The notes under the pieces: model-generated
The model's database searches: none
Told to the model about the DNA's origin: nothing
The model's input: the letters and a program-made list of their open reading frames with translations, nothing else
Origin: Microvirga calopogonii
GTDB lineage: Bacteria; Pseudomonadota; Alphaproteobacteria; Rhizobiales; Beijerinckiaceae
Length of the DNA stretch: 64,000 bases
NCBI RefSeq assembly: GCF_003347665.1
Contig: NZ_QDGA01000019.1
Coordinates: forward strand, 35,522-99,521
Direction of reading: 5' to 3'
Translations under genes and position numbers: made by a program
Shown here: positions 23,887 to 33,175 of the stretch, piece by piece
Layout: every line of letters starts with the position of its first letter
How positions within the stretch are numbered: position 1 is the first letter of the stretch

Positions 23887-24185
23887 CGACCTTGAGCGAA
23901 TCCGAGAAGGAGAGCCTCGCCGCGTACGTGCGCATGTCCTACGGCACCGACAACTACGAGATCGTCGGCGCCTGCCGGCTTCTGTGGCCGCCCGTGCCGG
24001 GACCGGTCGCGTCCGGCAAGGCCGTGCTCGTCGCGCTGCCGTCCGGTCGTCGTGTGTGGGCCGCGCTGCACGCCCTCGCGATCCCGCCGGAGCGGATCGC
24101 TCCGATGCTGCGCCAGCGGATTTCGGCATACCGGGATGCCATCGCCGAAACCGAGGCACTCCTGACGATCGCGGGCGAGCGATGA
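23883..24185 (+). CDS. Small island protein, tandem paralogue 2
   Basis: 100 aa from ATG 23883, overlapping the previous stop by 4 nt. It aligns with paralogue 1 over its whole length: E-S-L-A-A-Y-V-x-M-S-Y-G-T-D-N-Y-E-I, W-A-A, P-P-E-R-I, I-S-A-Y-R-D-A-I-A-E-T-E-A-L-L. The proteins have drifted well apart while keeping Y-G-T-D and the terminal helix, so both are probably under selection. Confidence 0.6.
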   Translation: MTTLSESEKESLAAYVRMSYGTDNYEIVGACRLLWPPVPGPVASGKAVLVALPSGRRVWAALHALAIPPERIAPMLRQRISAYRDAIAETEALLTIAGER

Positions 24186-24550
24186 CGAACTGGGCAGCAG
24201 ACCTCGCGGAGCTTATGCAAGCCCTGCGCAAGCTGATCGAGCGAACGGCCGGACCTCTCCGCAACGCCGCCGGGCACGAGGCGACGTGGCTGCTGCTCGC
24301 CGAGGTCGACTGGCGGGAGCCGCGCATGCTCACCGACGTCGCACTCGTGCTGGCGGACACGGCGCCGGAGATCGGCGTCGAGTGGGCCATCCTTGCGAAA
24401 GCCTTCCGGCACCGCCTCGATCACGGACAGCCGCCACTCAAGGACTTCCTCCTGGGGAGCGCGGGGGCAGCGGGAGAGGACAATGACGAATCTCTGGAGG
24501 CAGCGATCCGGCAGGTGCGAGGCGAAGGAACCGATGACGACGAGCGATGA
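24182..24550 (+). CDS. Helical island protein
   Basis: 122 aa from ATG 24182, overlapping the previous stop by 4 nt; last gene of the coupled cassette. Almost all helix (LAELMQALRKLIERTAG ... LTDVALVLADTAP) with an acidic tail. No recognised domain. Confidence 0.5.
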   Translation: MTNWAADLAELMQALRKLIERTAGPLRNAAGHEATWLLLAEVDWREPRMLTDVALVLADTAPEIGVEWAILAKAFRHRLDHGQPPLKDFLLGSAGAAGEDNDESLEAAIRQVRGEGTDDDER

Positions 24551-24634
24551 CGCTATGCGCCTCGGCGACGTCGCGGCCGGGGTTCGACAAAGGACGCCGC
24601 TTCGGCCTACATATCGTATGCGGGGTGGAGGAGA

Positions 24635-25477
24635 ATGGCGGTGGACCTGTTGAAAGTTCAGGAGGCTGCAAATGCTGCGCACCGCAACTTTCTCGCGGTA
24701 ATGGATGTGGACCATCGTGTGTACGATGCGTCATTGCTGTCATATCTTTCTCAGTTTCAAGATGATGCCGTTCCGCGGGTCGCTGCGGTGAAGCAATGTG
24801 CCCAAAGGTGTGAAGAAAAGATCCGGGAATTTCCGGGGCTATTTGGAGACCTTTTAGGTAAGATCGCCACTATTCTAATGAAGCGGGATTTGCTTGTCGG
24901 AGGAGCTACGGTCATTTCGATGGCTCTCATGCTCAAAGACTTCTCGACATATCTTGATAATGTTCCGAAACGACTTGCTCGGACTAGCCAAGACACGCTT
25001 GGTGACGAGGATGCTTATCGAGCAGCAGTGGAGATGCTGAAGGCTGATGCTGCAACGCTTGGATACGCAGTGGCCCTCGTCGAGCAGCTCGGCGCGAATC
25101 TTGTAGGCTCACGACTGCAAACGCTGGGAGACTTCCAGAATAGGTACCTCGCGATAAGGACTCCAGCTCAGGTCATCGCCAATATTACTAGCGATGACGT
25201 GATCGACGTACTTCTTGAGGCGCTGCTCGCGAGTGCCGAGACCCTTGCTCTAGTTGGCCCAATCAAGAAAGTTCTCGACATATGGGACAGTAAGCGTCTA
25301 CCTCGCGCCGGAGCCACGCCGGGGGACACGGATAAGCTATTCGAACTGGACGAGAAAACTGAAGCGCATTCGGGCGTGATGCACGAGGTGCTGTCCGCAT
25401 TACACGAAGCCGAGCTACGAGCAGACGCTCTCCAGGCGAGACAAACGGCGATCCAAGCGTCACTCAAAGACAGTTAG
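24635..25477 (+). CDS. Helical protein of unknown function, lower-GC cargo gene
   Basis: 280 aa from ATG 24635, with GGTGGAGGAG upstream. Predominantly helical, with one moderately hydrophobic segment near residues 85-105 (LLVGGATVISMALMLKDF) and a second around 195-210. It ends in a heptad-rich helix (HEVLSALHEAELRADALQAR). Codon use and GC differ from the cassette before it, suggesting separate acquisition. Position next to the integrase is typical of cargo or defence genes, but no motif supports a specific role. Confidence 0.55.
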   Translation: MAVDLLKVQEAANAAHRNFLAVMDVDHRVYDASLLSYLSQFQDDAVPRVAAVKQCAQRCEEKIREFPGLFGDLLGKIATILMKRDLLVGGATVISMALMLKDFSTYLDNVPKRLARTSQDTLGDEDAYRAAVEMLKADAATLGYAVALVEQLGANLVGSRLQTLGDFQNRYLAIRTPAQVIANITSDDVIDVLLEALLASAETLALVGPIKKVLDIWDSKRLPRAGATPGDTDKLFELDEKTEAHSGVMHEVLSALHEAELRADALQARQTAIQASLKDS

Positions 25478-25774
25478 CAAGCCCAGTATTCGCACACGCG
25501 CCAGTCCCGACCATCGTTCCGCTGTCGCACGCCTGACCCGGGTCAGAGGGTCCTCTCGCCAATCGTCCCCGCTCACGATCTCGATCCTCTCGATTGGCCC
25601 GACCCGGCGCTGAAGCTAATGCTTCATCGCGCTCCACGTCTGCGGCCCGTTCGGCAGCGCGAGAGCCGTCGTCGGGGCGGCGCGACCGCGACCGCGACGC
25701 TTGTAAAGGAGCCGCCCGATCGCTGCCGCTCGCGGCCGGAACGAGTGCGTAATAAGCTAGTTACGCGGGATAGG

Positions 25775-25795
25775 TTCCGACAGGGCTTGTCGGAA
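25775..25795. terminator. Hairpin at the end of the integrase gene
   Basis: TTCCGACA-GGGCT-TGTCGGAA, perfect 8-bp stem, 18 bp beyond the integrase stop. The rest of 25478-25812 shows nothing else. Confidence 0.5.
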
Positions 25796-25812
25796 TCCGT
25801 GTTTTCAAAGGG

Positions 25813-27540
25813 TTAGCCGATATCCTCGGGAGCGTCGTCGTTCCCGGCTGAGAGCGATGCGAGTCGCAGAGGTTCGCTTGGGGGCTTGGCACCGGGCAGC
25901 GGGGGGAGGTGCAGGTTGAAGAGCCAGCGGTCCTCGTCCGGGATCGTCGGGATGATGCGGAGGCGTCCGGCCGTGGTGTTGGCGAATGTGCTGTATCGGT
26001 CAGTGCGTTCCTTCGCGACCAGTTTCTCGTACTCGGCGAGCACGGCGTCAGTCCACAGGCGCAGCCCCTCGAGCTTCAGCTCGAACCTCATGGCGTGGTT
26101 GTAGTGCTTGCGGGTGACCTCCGACTGCTGCTCGTCCGGCCTCATCAGCGGGACCGGCGCCGCGTGGTCAAGGATCGCGGACGCCGTGCTCCCCGGGACA
26201 GGCTGCCCGTCGAGGAAGGTTGCCAGGGCAGAACGCATCACGTGCGGCGTGAAGGGCGGGCAGCCGGCCTCCGCGAGTAGGTCGGGCCCGATCTGGCCGT
26301 GCTTCTTGTCCTTGCCCCGCAGGCGGTCGAGCATCTGGTTGAGGATCGTGTCCCCGGCGGGCTTGTCCTCGCGCCCTTCCTTGCCGCGGTTCTTCGTCCT
26401 CGTCGACGGGAATGCCCACGTGGAGTCACGGCGCTTCGGGTCGGCCAGCGCCCGCCCGATGGTCCGGCGGTACATCTCCGGCGGGATCGCCAGAGCGTGG
26501 TCGCGCTTGCTCTTGACGTCCTTGCGCAGCCACGCGACCTCGACCCACCCCTCCTTCGCGGTCCGGTCCTCGATTAGGCTGCGGCGGACGACGGCGGAGG
26601 CATGCGTCCGCTGGGCCGACAGGCACACCCACCAGAACAGGGCGAGGGTCTGCTCGTCGGTAGGAAGCTTGATCTTCCGCCAGGGGAGCACCTTGTATTT
26701 CTCCGCGACGAACAGGGCGGTGGCGACGTCCTTCGGGGTCGGCGTTCTCGGCAACTCGATCTTGTCGGCCTTGGCCTCCTGGCGCTTGGTCGCATGGATC
26801 TTTGCCCGCAGTTCCAGCCACCACGGCGCCACGTCCTCGAGGCCAGCGGCGGAGTGATGAAGCTTGGCCCACTTCATGCTGCTCTTCACGTAGGTGACGA
26901 ACTTCGCCGGGCGACGTTTGAGATTCTCGCCCTGCCACTTGTCGCGGACGGCCTCGATCTCCCGCTTCGTGACATCGCGGGCAAGCTTCGGCTTCAGGTG
27001 GTCGAGGTCGGGGTGCCGCAGGATGAAGCTCACCTCCGAGTCGGTATTCTCCGAAGGCGGCCGAACCCCGGTTGTCGGTGAGATCTCCGGCTGCCGGATG
27101 TGGTCGTCGAGGAACCTCTCGACGAGCTGCGACCAAGTCCAGGCGCCCTCGGCCCGGGCGGCCTCCGATTCGGCCTTGCCGAGGGCGTCCTCGTGGGACA
27201 GACCGCGCCAGCGGGCGGAGATGTAGTCGTCGGGCTTCTCGTCGCTCTTGAGGATGTCGCGGACCCGTTCGGCAAAGTCCCGCGCGTCCCGGGCCGTGTA
27301 GATGTAGTCGGGCTTCCGTCCGTCGGGAGCGGTGTCGGGATGGCCGACGGCCCCGAGTCGCTTCAGGACCTTGCCGTACTTCAGGTACCACGCCGCCGTC
27401 CGGCCGGACGTGAGGATCGTGACGCCCGTGAAGGCGGGATCGCGCTGGATGAGCGGCTTGGCTGAGGTGTGGCGGCCGTCGGCCTCGCGCAGCGCGCGCT
27501 TGAGGGCGTCTGGTCCGAAACGAACGACTTCGGTTGGCAC
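25813..27540 (-). CDS. int: Tyrosine recombinase (integrase) of the island
   Basis: 575 aa from GTG 27540, chosen because CAGGAG precedes it and because the longer frame from GTG 27618 would translate the arm-site repeats. Catalytic residues, numbered from GTG 27540: Arg311 (AQRTHAS), His433/Arg436 (H-V-M-R), His459 (LDHAA) and Tyr480 (RKHYNHAM), the full R-H-x-x-R-H-Y set. Residues 130-260 form the core-binding domain. It lies beside the 3' end of the intact tRNA-Gln, the usual place for a tRNA-targeting integrase. No excisionase was recognised, though one of the small HTH genes could serve. Confidence 0.92.
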   Translation of the reverse strand: MPTEVVRFGPDALKRALREADGRHTSAKPLIQRDPAFTGVTILTSGRTAAWYLKYGKVLKRLGAVGHPDTAPDGRKPDYIYTARDARDFAERVRDILKSDEKPDDYISARWRGLSHEDALGKAESEAARAEGAWTWSQLVERFLDDHIRQPEISPTTGVRPPSENTDSEVSFILRHPDLDHLKPKLARDVTKREIEAVRDKWQGENLKRRPAKFVTYVKSSMKWAKLHHSAAGLEDVAPWWLELRAKIHATKRQEAKADKIELPRTPTPKDVATALFVAEKYKVLPWRKIKLPTDEQTLALFWWVCLSAQRTHASAVVRRSLIEDRTAKEGWVEVAWLRKDVKSKRDHALAIPPEMYRRTIGRALADPKRRDSTWAFPSTRTKNRGKEGREDKPAGDTILNQMLDRLRGKDKKHGQIGPDLLAEAGCPPFTPHVMRSALATFLDGQPVPGSTASAILDHAAPVPLMRPDEQQSEVTRKHYNHAMRFELKLEGLRLWTDAVLAEYEKLVAKERTDRYSTFANTTAGRLRIIPTIPDEDRWLFNLHLPPLPGAKPPSEPLRLASLSAGNDDAPEDIG

Positions 27541-27568
27541 GGAGAAAGGCTCCTGGGGATGTCGGAGG

Positions 27569-27599
27569 TTATAAACTCCATAAACACTCCCATAAACAC
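27569..27599. promoter_or_regulatory. Integrase arm-type repeats, right end
   Basis: CATAAACAC at 27579 and 27591 plus a related ATAAACTC at 27571, just upstream of the chosen int start and 138 bp from the att core. Same nonamer and orientation as at 3679-3698. Binding here could also repress int. Confidence 0.6.
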
Positions 27600-27736
27600 C
27601 AGCCGGGTTACCGACCACTCAAATATGCTCAAAACGGCATGCCTGCGGCAACACGTAAATACCTGCCGCAGAGAGGCAAAGGGCCGGAAATCCAGCCATT
27701 TTCAGTTGCTTAGAACAGGATTTGAAGAAGAAAGGT

Positions 27737-27783
27737 TGGCTGGGGGACCTGGATTCGAACCAAGACTAGCGGAGTCAGAGTCC
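27737..27783. repeat. att site within intact tRNA-Gln, integrase end of island
   Basis: 47 bp matching 3541-3587 with one mismatch, covering the tRNA from anticodon stem to CCA. With the far copy it sets the island at about 24.2 kb. Confidence 0.88.
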
Positions 27784-27810
27784 GCTGTTCTACCATTAAA
27801 CTATCCCCCA
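27737..27810 (-). tRNA. tRNA-Gln (anticodon CTG)
   Basis: 74 nt with encoded CCA. The acceptor stem TGGGGGA/TCCCCCA, D-arm GTTT/GAAC, anticodon stem GCGGA/TCCGC with loop CTCTGAC, and T-arm with GGTTCGAATCC are all present. Discriminator G. The 3' 47 nt come from the element's own att sequence after integration, so the tRNA is rebuilt and intact. Confidence 0.95.
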
Positions 27811-27957
27811 CCGAAGCCATCGAACCCTTGGCCTTTCCTGAGGCTTTCTTCTCAGCATCGGAGGCGGGGATTCGAAACCGGCGTCGCGGTTGGCGGTGAG
27901 ATAGGGGGCTTTTGGTGGCGCGTCAAGCCTTGAAATGGGGGCCGAGCGGGTCTGCCG

Positions 27958-28518
27958 CTAATCGTCGAGCGCCCCGCCTTCCGGAGGGGTGTCCAGGTCG
28001 AGGCCGGACCGGAGGGCGGCTTCGTCTGCCGCGTCCTCCGCATCGGCCGCGATACGCTCGTAGCGGTCGAGGGCGCCTTGGAGGATGTAGGCGGCCGCCA
28101 TCTTGTCGACGGCGTCCGCCCGCTTGGCGCGGGACGCATCCGCGTCGAGGAGCGTGCGGGTCACCACCATGGTGGACATGCGCTCGTCCCAGAACAGGAC
28201 GGGCAGCGGCAGGAGGGGCTTCATGTTGCGCACGAAGGCGCGGGTCGCCTGGGAGCGGGGACCCTCCGTGCCGTCCATGTTGAGCGGCAGGCCGAAGACG
28301 AGGCCGCCGACCTCATAGCGGGCAACGAGATCCTTGATCCGGCCGACATCGGGGGTGAACTTCACCCGCTTGATCGTCTCCAGCGGGGTGGCGATGCGCC
28401 GCTCCACGTCCGAGAGCGCGAGGCCGATGGTCTTGGTGCCGAGATCGAGGCCCATGAGGCGGGCGCGGGGCGGCAGGCCGTCGATGAAGGCGACCAGTTC
28501 GTCGTCTCGTGAGATCAT
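27958..28518 (-). CDS. ruvX: Holliday-junction resolvase-like protein RuvX/YqgF
   Basis: 186 aa from ATG 28518, with GAGGAGG upstream. RNase H-like fold: [13 protein letters not shown] (first catalytic Asp), [18 protein letters not shown], and [10 protein letters not shown] (last Asp). The family acts in 16S rRNA 5' processing and may resolve junctions. The C-terminal extension of about 25 acidic residues is longer than in E. coli. Confidence 0.92.
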   Translation of the reverse strand: MISRDDELVAFIDGLPPRARLMGLDLGTKTIGLALSDVERRIATPLETIKRVKFTPDVGRIKDLVARYEVGGLVFGLPLNMDGTEGPRSQATRAFVRNMKPLLPLPVLFWDERMSTMVVTRTLLDADASRAKRADAVDKMAAAYILQGALDRYERIAADAEDAADEAALRSGLDLDTPPEGGALDD

Positions 28519-28616
28519 GGGCGGCCTCCTCGTGCACCTGCCGGAGTCCCAGCCAGTATAGGGGAAGTGGGCGGACGTCGAGACGGGAGAGTGGTCGCCA
28601 TCTCCGATCATCCTCG

Positions 28617-28729
28617 ACGTCATCACCGGCCTCGTGCCGGTGATCTCGATTGCGGGAGCGCGGCGGTTCACAGCATCGGGATGGCCGGGACGGATCCCCG
28701 GATCAAGTCCGGGGACGGCCATGACGTGG
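28617..28729. repeat. Intergenic palindromic repeat, class A
   Basis: Starts ACGTCATCACCGGCC and ends GGACGGCCATGACGT; inner parts GTGCCGGTGATCTCGAT and CATCGGGATGGCCGG recur at 33889, 42601 and 62807. Fills most of the ruvX to ABC gene gap. Confidence 0.7.
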
Positions 28730-28775
28730 TGGGTGGCGTCCCCGGCGGCCGCAGTTCGAGAATGACAAACCCATG

Positions 28776-29909
28776 TCATGCCGCGCTCGTCAGATCAGGC
28801 GAAGACGGAGCAGGGCTCAAGGTGCCGCCGCGTGACGGCAGAGCTTCGCCGGAGCGCCTGAAGAGGTGGCAGGACTCGCGGATCAGATCCAGGTTGACGG
28901 TGCTGCCCGTCTCATGACGCGCATCGCCCGGCTCGCGCACGGTCATGCGGCGGCCCTGGCCGACATCGACGTAGAGCAGGTGGTTCTCGCCAAGCTCCTC
29001 CACCAGCTCGACGCGGCCTGTGAGGGAGCCCTGGGGGCTGACCCGCACGTGGTCAGGCCTGACGCCGAGGGTGACGGGCTCGCCCGGCTGGACGGCTTCC
29101 GGGGCCACCGGGACCGACAGGGTTCCGCCACTGGGAAGGCTCACCAGCACCTCGTCCAGCCCGACACCGGCAACCTGGCATTCGATGAAGTTCATCTGCG
29201 GCGAGCCGATGAAGCCGGCCACGAAGAGATTGGCCGGCCGGTGATAGAGCTCCAGCGGCGTGCCGACCTGCTCGATCCGTCCTCCGTTGAGCACCACGAT
29301 CCGGTCGGCGAGCGTCATCGCCTCCACCTGATCGTGCGTCACGTAGATCATGGTCGCGCGCGTATCGTTGTGGAGCTTGGCGATTTCGATGCGGGTCTGC
29401 ACGCGCAAGGCGGCATCGAGATTGGAGAGGGGCTCGTCGAAGAGGAAGACCTTCGGGTCGCGCACGATGGCACGGCCGATGGCGACGCGCTGGCGCTGGC
29501 CGCCGGAAAGCTGCCGGGGCTTGCGGTCGAGGAGGGTGTCGATCTGCAGCATGCGTGCGGCCTCGCGTACCTTGGCGTCGATCTCAGCCTTCGATGACTT
29601 CGCCAGTTCCAGACCGAAGGCCATGTTGTCGTAGACGTTCATGTGCGGGTAGAGCGCGTAGGATTGGAACACCATGGCGATGCCGCGCCTGGCCGGCACG
29701 AGATCGTTCACGCGCTCGCCGCCGATGAAGAGATCGCCCGCCGTGATATCCTCGAGCCCGGCGACGAGGCGCAGCAGCGTGGATTTCCCGCAGCCGGACG
29801 GGCCGACGAAGACCACGAACTCGCCGTCGCGGATGTCGAGATCGACACCGTGGATCACCTTCACCCGGCCGAAGGATTTTTGCACGTTCTTGAGGACCAC
29901 ATCAGCCAT
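28776..29909 (-). CDS. Sugar ABC transporter ATP-binding protein (MalK/UgpC type)
   Basis: 377 aa from ATG 29909. Walker [10 protein letters not shown] near residue 37, Q-loop, signature L-S-G-G-Q-R-Q-R, Walker B V-F-L-F-D-E-P, and switch His (YVTHDQ). A C-terminal TOBE/MalK-type regulatory domain follows (T-L-G-V-R-P-D-H). It energises import through the two permeases at 29985-31783. An intergenic repeat (29938-29984) separates it from them, which may alter its expression relative to the permeases. Confidence 0.92.
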   Translation of the reverse strand: MADVVLKNVQKSFGRVKVIHGVDLDIRDGEFVVFVGPSGCGKSTLLRLVAGLEDITAGDLFIGGERVNDLVPARRGIAMVFQSYALYPHMNVYDNMAFGLELAKSSKAEIDAKVREAARMLQIDTLLDRKPRQLSGGQRQRVAIGRAIVRDPKVFLFDEPLSNLDAALRVQTRIEIAKLHNDTRATMIYVTHDQVEAMTLADRIVVLNGGRIEQVGTPLELYHRPANLFVAGFIGSPQMNFIECQVAGVGLDEVLVSLPSGGTLSVPVAPEAVQPGEPVTLGVRPDHVRVSPQGSLTGRVELVEELGENHLLYVDVGQGRRMTVREPGDARHETGSTVNLDLIRESCHLFRRSGEALPSRGGTLSPAPSSPDLTSAA

Positions 29910-29937
29910 GTGCAGACTTCCTGAACTAAGTTTTTTC

Positions 29938-29984
29938 TCGCATCTTTGCACGCAAAACCGGTTCCCACTTTTGCGTTCGATGCT
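29938..29984. repeat. 47-bp intergenic repeat, copy 1
   Basis: Inverted copy of 56343-56389 with two mismatches; contains the palindrome-like CGCAAAACCGGTTCCC...TTTTGCG. Sits between permease and ATPase genes. Confidence 0.7.
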
Positions 29985-30809
29985 CTAGCCCTTCACCGCG
30001 CCGGCCGTGAGGCCCGCGACGATCTTGCGTTGGAACACGAGCACCAGGACGATAATCGGGATCGTCACGATGACGGAGCCCGCCATGATCGTGCCCCAGG
30101 GCAGTTCATAGGCGGTCGAGCCGCTCATCAGGGCGATGGCGGGCGGCACGGTGCGTCGTTCGTTGGTGAGCGTGAAGGTGAGGGCGAAGAGAAACTCGTT
30201 CCACGAGACGATGAAGGCGAGCAGCCCCGTGGTCACGGCGGCCGGTGCCATGAGCGGCAGGAACACGCGCCGGACCACGATCCACGGCGTCGCGCCGTCG
30301 ACGAAGGCGGCCTCCTCGATCTCCTTCGGCAGCTCGCGCATGAAGGTGGTGAGCACCCAGATCGTGAAGGGCAGGGTGAGCATGAGGTTGGCGAGGATCA
30401 GCCCCGGCAGGGTGTTGTAGAGCCCGAAGCTGCGGATCAGCTCGAACATCCCGGCGAGCACCGCAACCTGCGGGAACATGGAGACGCCCAGGATCGTCAT
30501 GAGCAGAAGCGAGCGGCCGCGAAAGGCGATGCGGCCGAACGCATAAGCCGCCGTGATCCCCAATCCCAGGGACAGGATCACCACGGAGCCCGACACGATG
30601 ACCGAGTTCAGAATGTTCCGGCCGAAGGGCTGGCGCTCGAACACCGCGATGTAGTTCGACGGATCGAAGCTCTCCGGAAGATAGGCCACCGAGAATAGCG
30701 CACTCCCTGTCCGGAAGGACGAGACGATCGCATAGTAGAATGGGAAGAGCGCGAAGAACGCGATGACGGTCACGAGCAGCCAGAAGCCGGTCCGGGCGAG
30801 AAGTCTCAT
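29985..30809 (-). CDS. Sugar ABC transporter permease 2 (MalG type)
   Basis: 274 aa from ATG 30809, overlapping the other permease by 4 nt. Six transmembrane segments are visible. The binding-protein-dependent transport motif E-E-A-A-F-V-D-G-A-T-P-W lies near residue 185, the loop that contacts the ATPase. It forms a heterodimeric channel with the 30806-31783 product. Confidence 0.9.
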   Translation of the reverse strand: MRLLARTGFWLLVTVIAFFALFPFYYAIVSSFRTGSALFSVAYLPESFDPSNYIAVFERQPFGRNILNSVIVSGSVVILSLGLGITAAYAFGRIAFRGRSLLLMTILGVSMFPQVAVLAGMFELIRSFGLYNTLPGLILANLMLTLPFTIWVLTTFMRELPKEIEEAAFVDGATPWIVVRRVFLPLMAPAAVTTGLLAFIVSWNEFLFALTFTLTNERRTVPPAIALMSGSTAYELPWGTIMAGSVIVTIPIIVLVLVFQRKIVAGLTAGAVKG

Positions 30810-31783
30810 CGCGGATCCTCCCCGAGCCGTACGCGTCCGGCCGCGAGGGTGATCACGACCACGAGGGCGATGATGAGGAAGATCAGCGTCGATGCGGCGG
30901 AGCCGAGGCCCACTTCCTGGAAATCGACGAGCTGCTGGCGCGCATAGACGGACATGGAGGCCGTGTCCTTCGAATTCGACGTCAGGACATAGATGAGATC
31001 GAAGACCCGCAGGGCATCGAGGGAGCGGAAGATCACCGCCACCAGCAGCGCCGGCTTGATGAGCGGCAGGGTCACGCGGAAGAACACGCGGACGGGCGAG
31101 ACGCCGTCCACCTTCGCCGCTTCGTAGATGTCCTGCGGCAGCATCTGGAGCGCGGCCAGGATGAGCAGCGCCATGAAGGAGGTGTGCTTCCAGACGTCCA
31201 CCATCACGGCCGCCCACAGGGCCGTGTCGGCATTGGCCGTCCAGCTGACCGGCGCGGCGATCAGGCCGATGCGCAGGAGGAGGTCGTTGATGACGCCGAA
31301 CTGGTCGTGCAGCATCCAGCTCCACATCTTGGCGGACACGATGGTCGGGATCGCCCAGGGGATGAGGATGACGGCCCGCATGAGGCCGCGGCCCGGGAAC
31401 GCCGCGTTCAGGATCAGCGCCACGACGATGCCGAGCACCGTCTCGAGCGAGACCGACACGAGGGTGAACCACAGGGTGTTCCAGACCGAGCGCCACCAAT
31501 CGGGCTCGATCAGGATCCCGAACCATTCGCCGTCGTAATTGGCGAGGTAGTTTTCCAGGCCGATGAATTGGTAGTCGCTCAAGTCGTTGAGGCTGGCATC
31601 CGTGAAGCTGAACCAGATCGTCCGCGCCAGGGGCCAGCCCGCGATGAGCGCCACGACGATCAGGCTCGGCGCGATGAAGAGCCATGCCGCCCTGACCCGC
31701 GAACGTGTCAGCGACGAGCGGCGCTCCCGCGCCTGCTGCGCGATGGGGGCGCCGGCCTCGGCGACGGCGCTGCCCATGATCAT
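30806..31783 (-). CDS. Sugar ABC transporter permease 1 (MalF type)
   Basis: 325 aa; ATG 31783 overlaps the stop of the binding-protein gene (ATGA), and ATG 31777 is an alternative. About six transmembrane segments, and the EAA loop reads Y-E-A-A-K-V-D-G-V-S-P. The W-P-L-A-R-T-I-W-F-S-F-T-D segment after helix 1 is typical of this family. Confidence 0.9.
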   Translation of the reverse strand: MIMGSAVAEAGAPIAQQARERRSSLTRSRVRAAWLFIAPSLIVVALIAGWPLARTIWFSFTDASLNDLSDYQFIGLENYLANYDGEWFGILIEPDWWRSVWNTLWFTLVSVSLETVLGIVVALILNAAFPGRGLMRAVILIPWAIPTIVSAKMWSWMLHDQFGVINDLLLRIGLIAAPVSWTANADTALWAAVMVDVWKHTSFMALLILAALQMLPQDIYEAAKVDGVSPVRVFFRVTLPLIKPALLVAVIFRSLDALRVFDLIYVLTSNSKDTASMSVYARQQLVDFQEVGLGSAASTLIFLIIALVVVITLAAGRVRLGEDPR

Positions 31784-33045
31784 TGCCAGCCGTTGCGCTT
31801 GATCCGCTTCAGGTCGCGGTCGAGGCGGTTCAATGCCTGCGCAGGCTCGGAGCGCTTCGAGAGAACCTGATGCACCGCGTTGAAGAATTCGGTCGAGACC
31901 TTGTTGTAGTTCTGGCCCGTCACGGTGGCCGGGCGCGCGACCGCATTGCTGAACACGTCGACGAGGTCGCCGATGAAGGGGTTGGCCTTGGCGATGTCCG
32001 CATCGCTGTAGAGCGACACGATGGTCGGGTTGAAGGCACCTTCGACCGCGCGGCGCTTCTGTTCGGCCTCGCCCGTCAGGTACAGGACGAGATCGGTCGC
32101 GGCTTCGGCGTTCTTCGAATATTTGGAGACCGCGAGAAGCTGGCCACCGAGCGTTCCCGCATGACGTCCGTCCGCGCCTCCTTTCGGCAGGGGCGCGATG
32201 CCGACCTTGTCCTTGATGGTGCTGTCGGCGCCCTGCGCCAGCGCCCAGGCATAGGGCCAGTTGCGCATGAACGCCGCATTGCCGGCCTGGAAAACGCCGC
32301 GGGCTTCCTCCTCCGTGTAGTTGAGCACGCCCTCGGGCGTGACCGTGCCGACCCAGCCGGCGGCGGTCTTCAGCGCCTCGGCGGCCTTGGGGTTCTCGAT
32401 GGTGACGTCCCCCTTCTCGTCGACGATGGTGCCGCCGTTATAGGAGGCGATCCATTCGAGCGCGTTGGTGGTCAGGCCCTCATAGGCACGGCCCTGCCAG
32501 GTATAACCCCAGAAATCGTTGCGGCCCTCCTTGCGCTCGCCCTCCTGGATGAGACGGGCGGTCTCGGTGAGGTCGGCCCAGGTTTGCGGCACGGGCCGCT
32601 TGTACTTGTCCAGAAGGTCCTTGCGGTAATAGAGCAGGCCCGCATCGGCGAACCACGGCACGGCCATCAGCTTGCCTTCGATCCGGCTGGTCTCGACCAT
32701 GGCTGGAAGATGGTCGCCGATTGCTCCCTGCGCCTTGGAGGTCAGGTCGAGGAGGTGGTTGCCGAGGGTGCCGGTCCAGACCACGTCGATCTGGAACACG
32801 TCGATGTCCCCGGCGCCGGCCGCGAGAAGCTGCTGGTAGAGCGCAAGGCGTTCGGTCGCCGAGTTCGGGGTCGAAACGATCTTGACCGTATGGCCGGTCT
32901 TTTGCGCCCACGCGTCGGTGCCCTGCTTGCAGATCTCGTATTCCTTGCCGAGTGCGCTGCACGAGATGGATATCTCGACCGCCCAGGCACTGGTGGATGC
33001 AAGAAGCCCGGCGGCTGCGGCAAAGCTGGCGATGAGGCGGGACAT
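31780..33045 (-). CDS. Sugar-binding protein, ThuE-like
   Basis: 421 aa from ATG 33045, with a signal peptide cleaved near A-W-A-V-E. It is a cluster-D periplasmic binding protein: T-E-R-L-A-L-Y-Q-Q-L-L-A-A-G-A-G, D-V-F-Q-I-D-V-V-W and later W-Y/R-rich sugar contacts. The start of the mature protein resembles trehalose/maltose-binding ThuE of rhizobia, so a disaccharide ligand is likely but unproven. First gene of the E-F-G-K order on the minus strand. No catabolic gene adjoins it. Confidence 0.88.
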   Translation of the reverse strand: MSRLIASFAAAAGLLASTSAWAVEISISCSALGKEYEICKQGTDAWAQKTGHTVKIVSTPNSATERLALYQQLLAAGAGDIDVFQIDVVWTGTLGNHLLDLTSKAQGAIGDHLPAMVETSRIEGKLMAVPWFADAGLLYYRKDLLDKYKRPVPQTWADLTETARLIQEGERKEGRNDFWGYTWQGRAYEGLTTNALEWIASYNGGTIVDEKGDVTIENPKAAEALKTAAGWVGTVTPEGVLNYTEEEARGVFQAGNAAFMRNWPYAWALAQGADSTIKDKVGIAPLPKGGADGRHAGTLGGQLLAVSKYSKNAEAATDLVLYLTGEAEQKRRAVEGAFNPTIVSLYSDADIAKANPFIGDLVDVFSNAVARPATVTGQNYNKVSTEFFNAVHQVLSKRSEPAQALNRLDRDLKRIKRNGWQ

Positions 33046-33175
33046 GGCAATCCTCCTGCAGGCTTGATGTTTATTGCTTAGCTTCTTAAAGCCCCACCTG
33101 CCGATTTGTTCCTGTGGGACGTGGTCAGGGGGCGCGGCTGCCCCATCTCATGTTGCCGAAAGCGAGGGTATTCCC

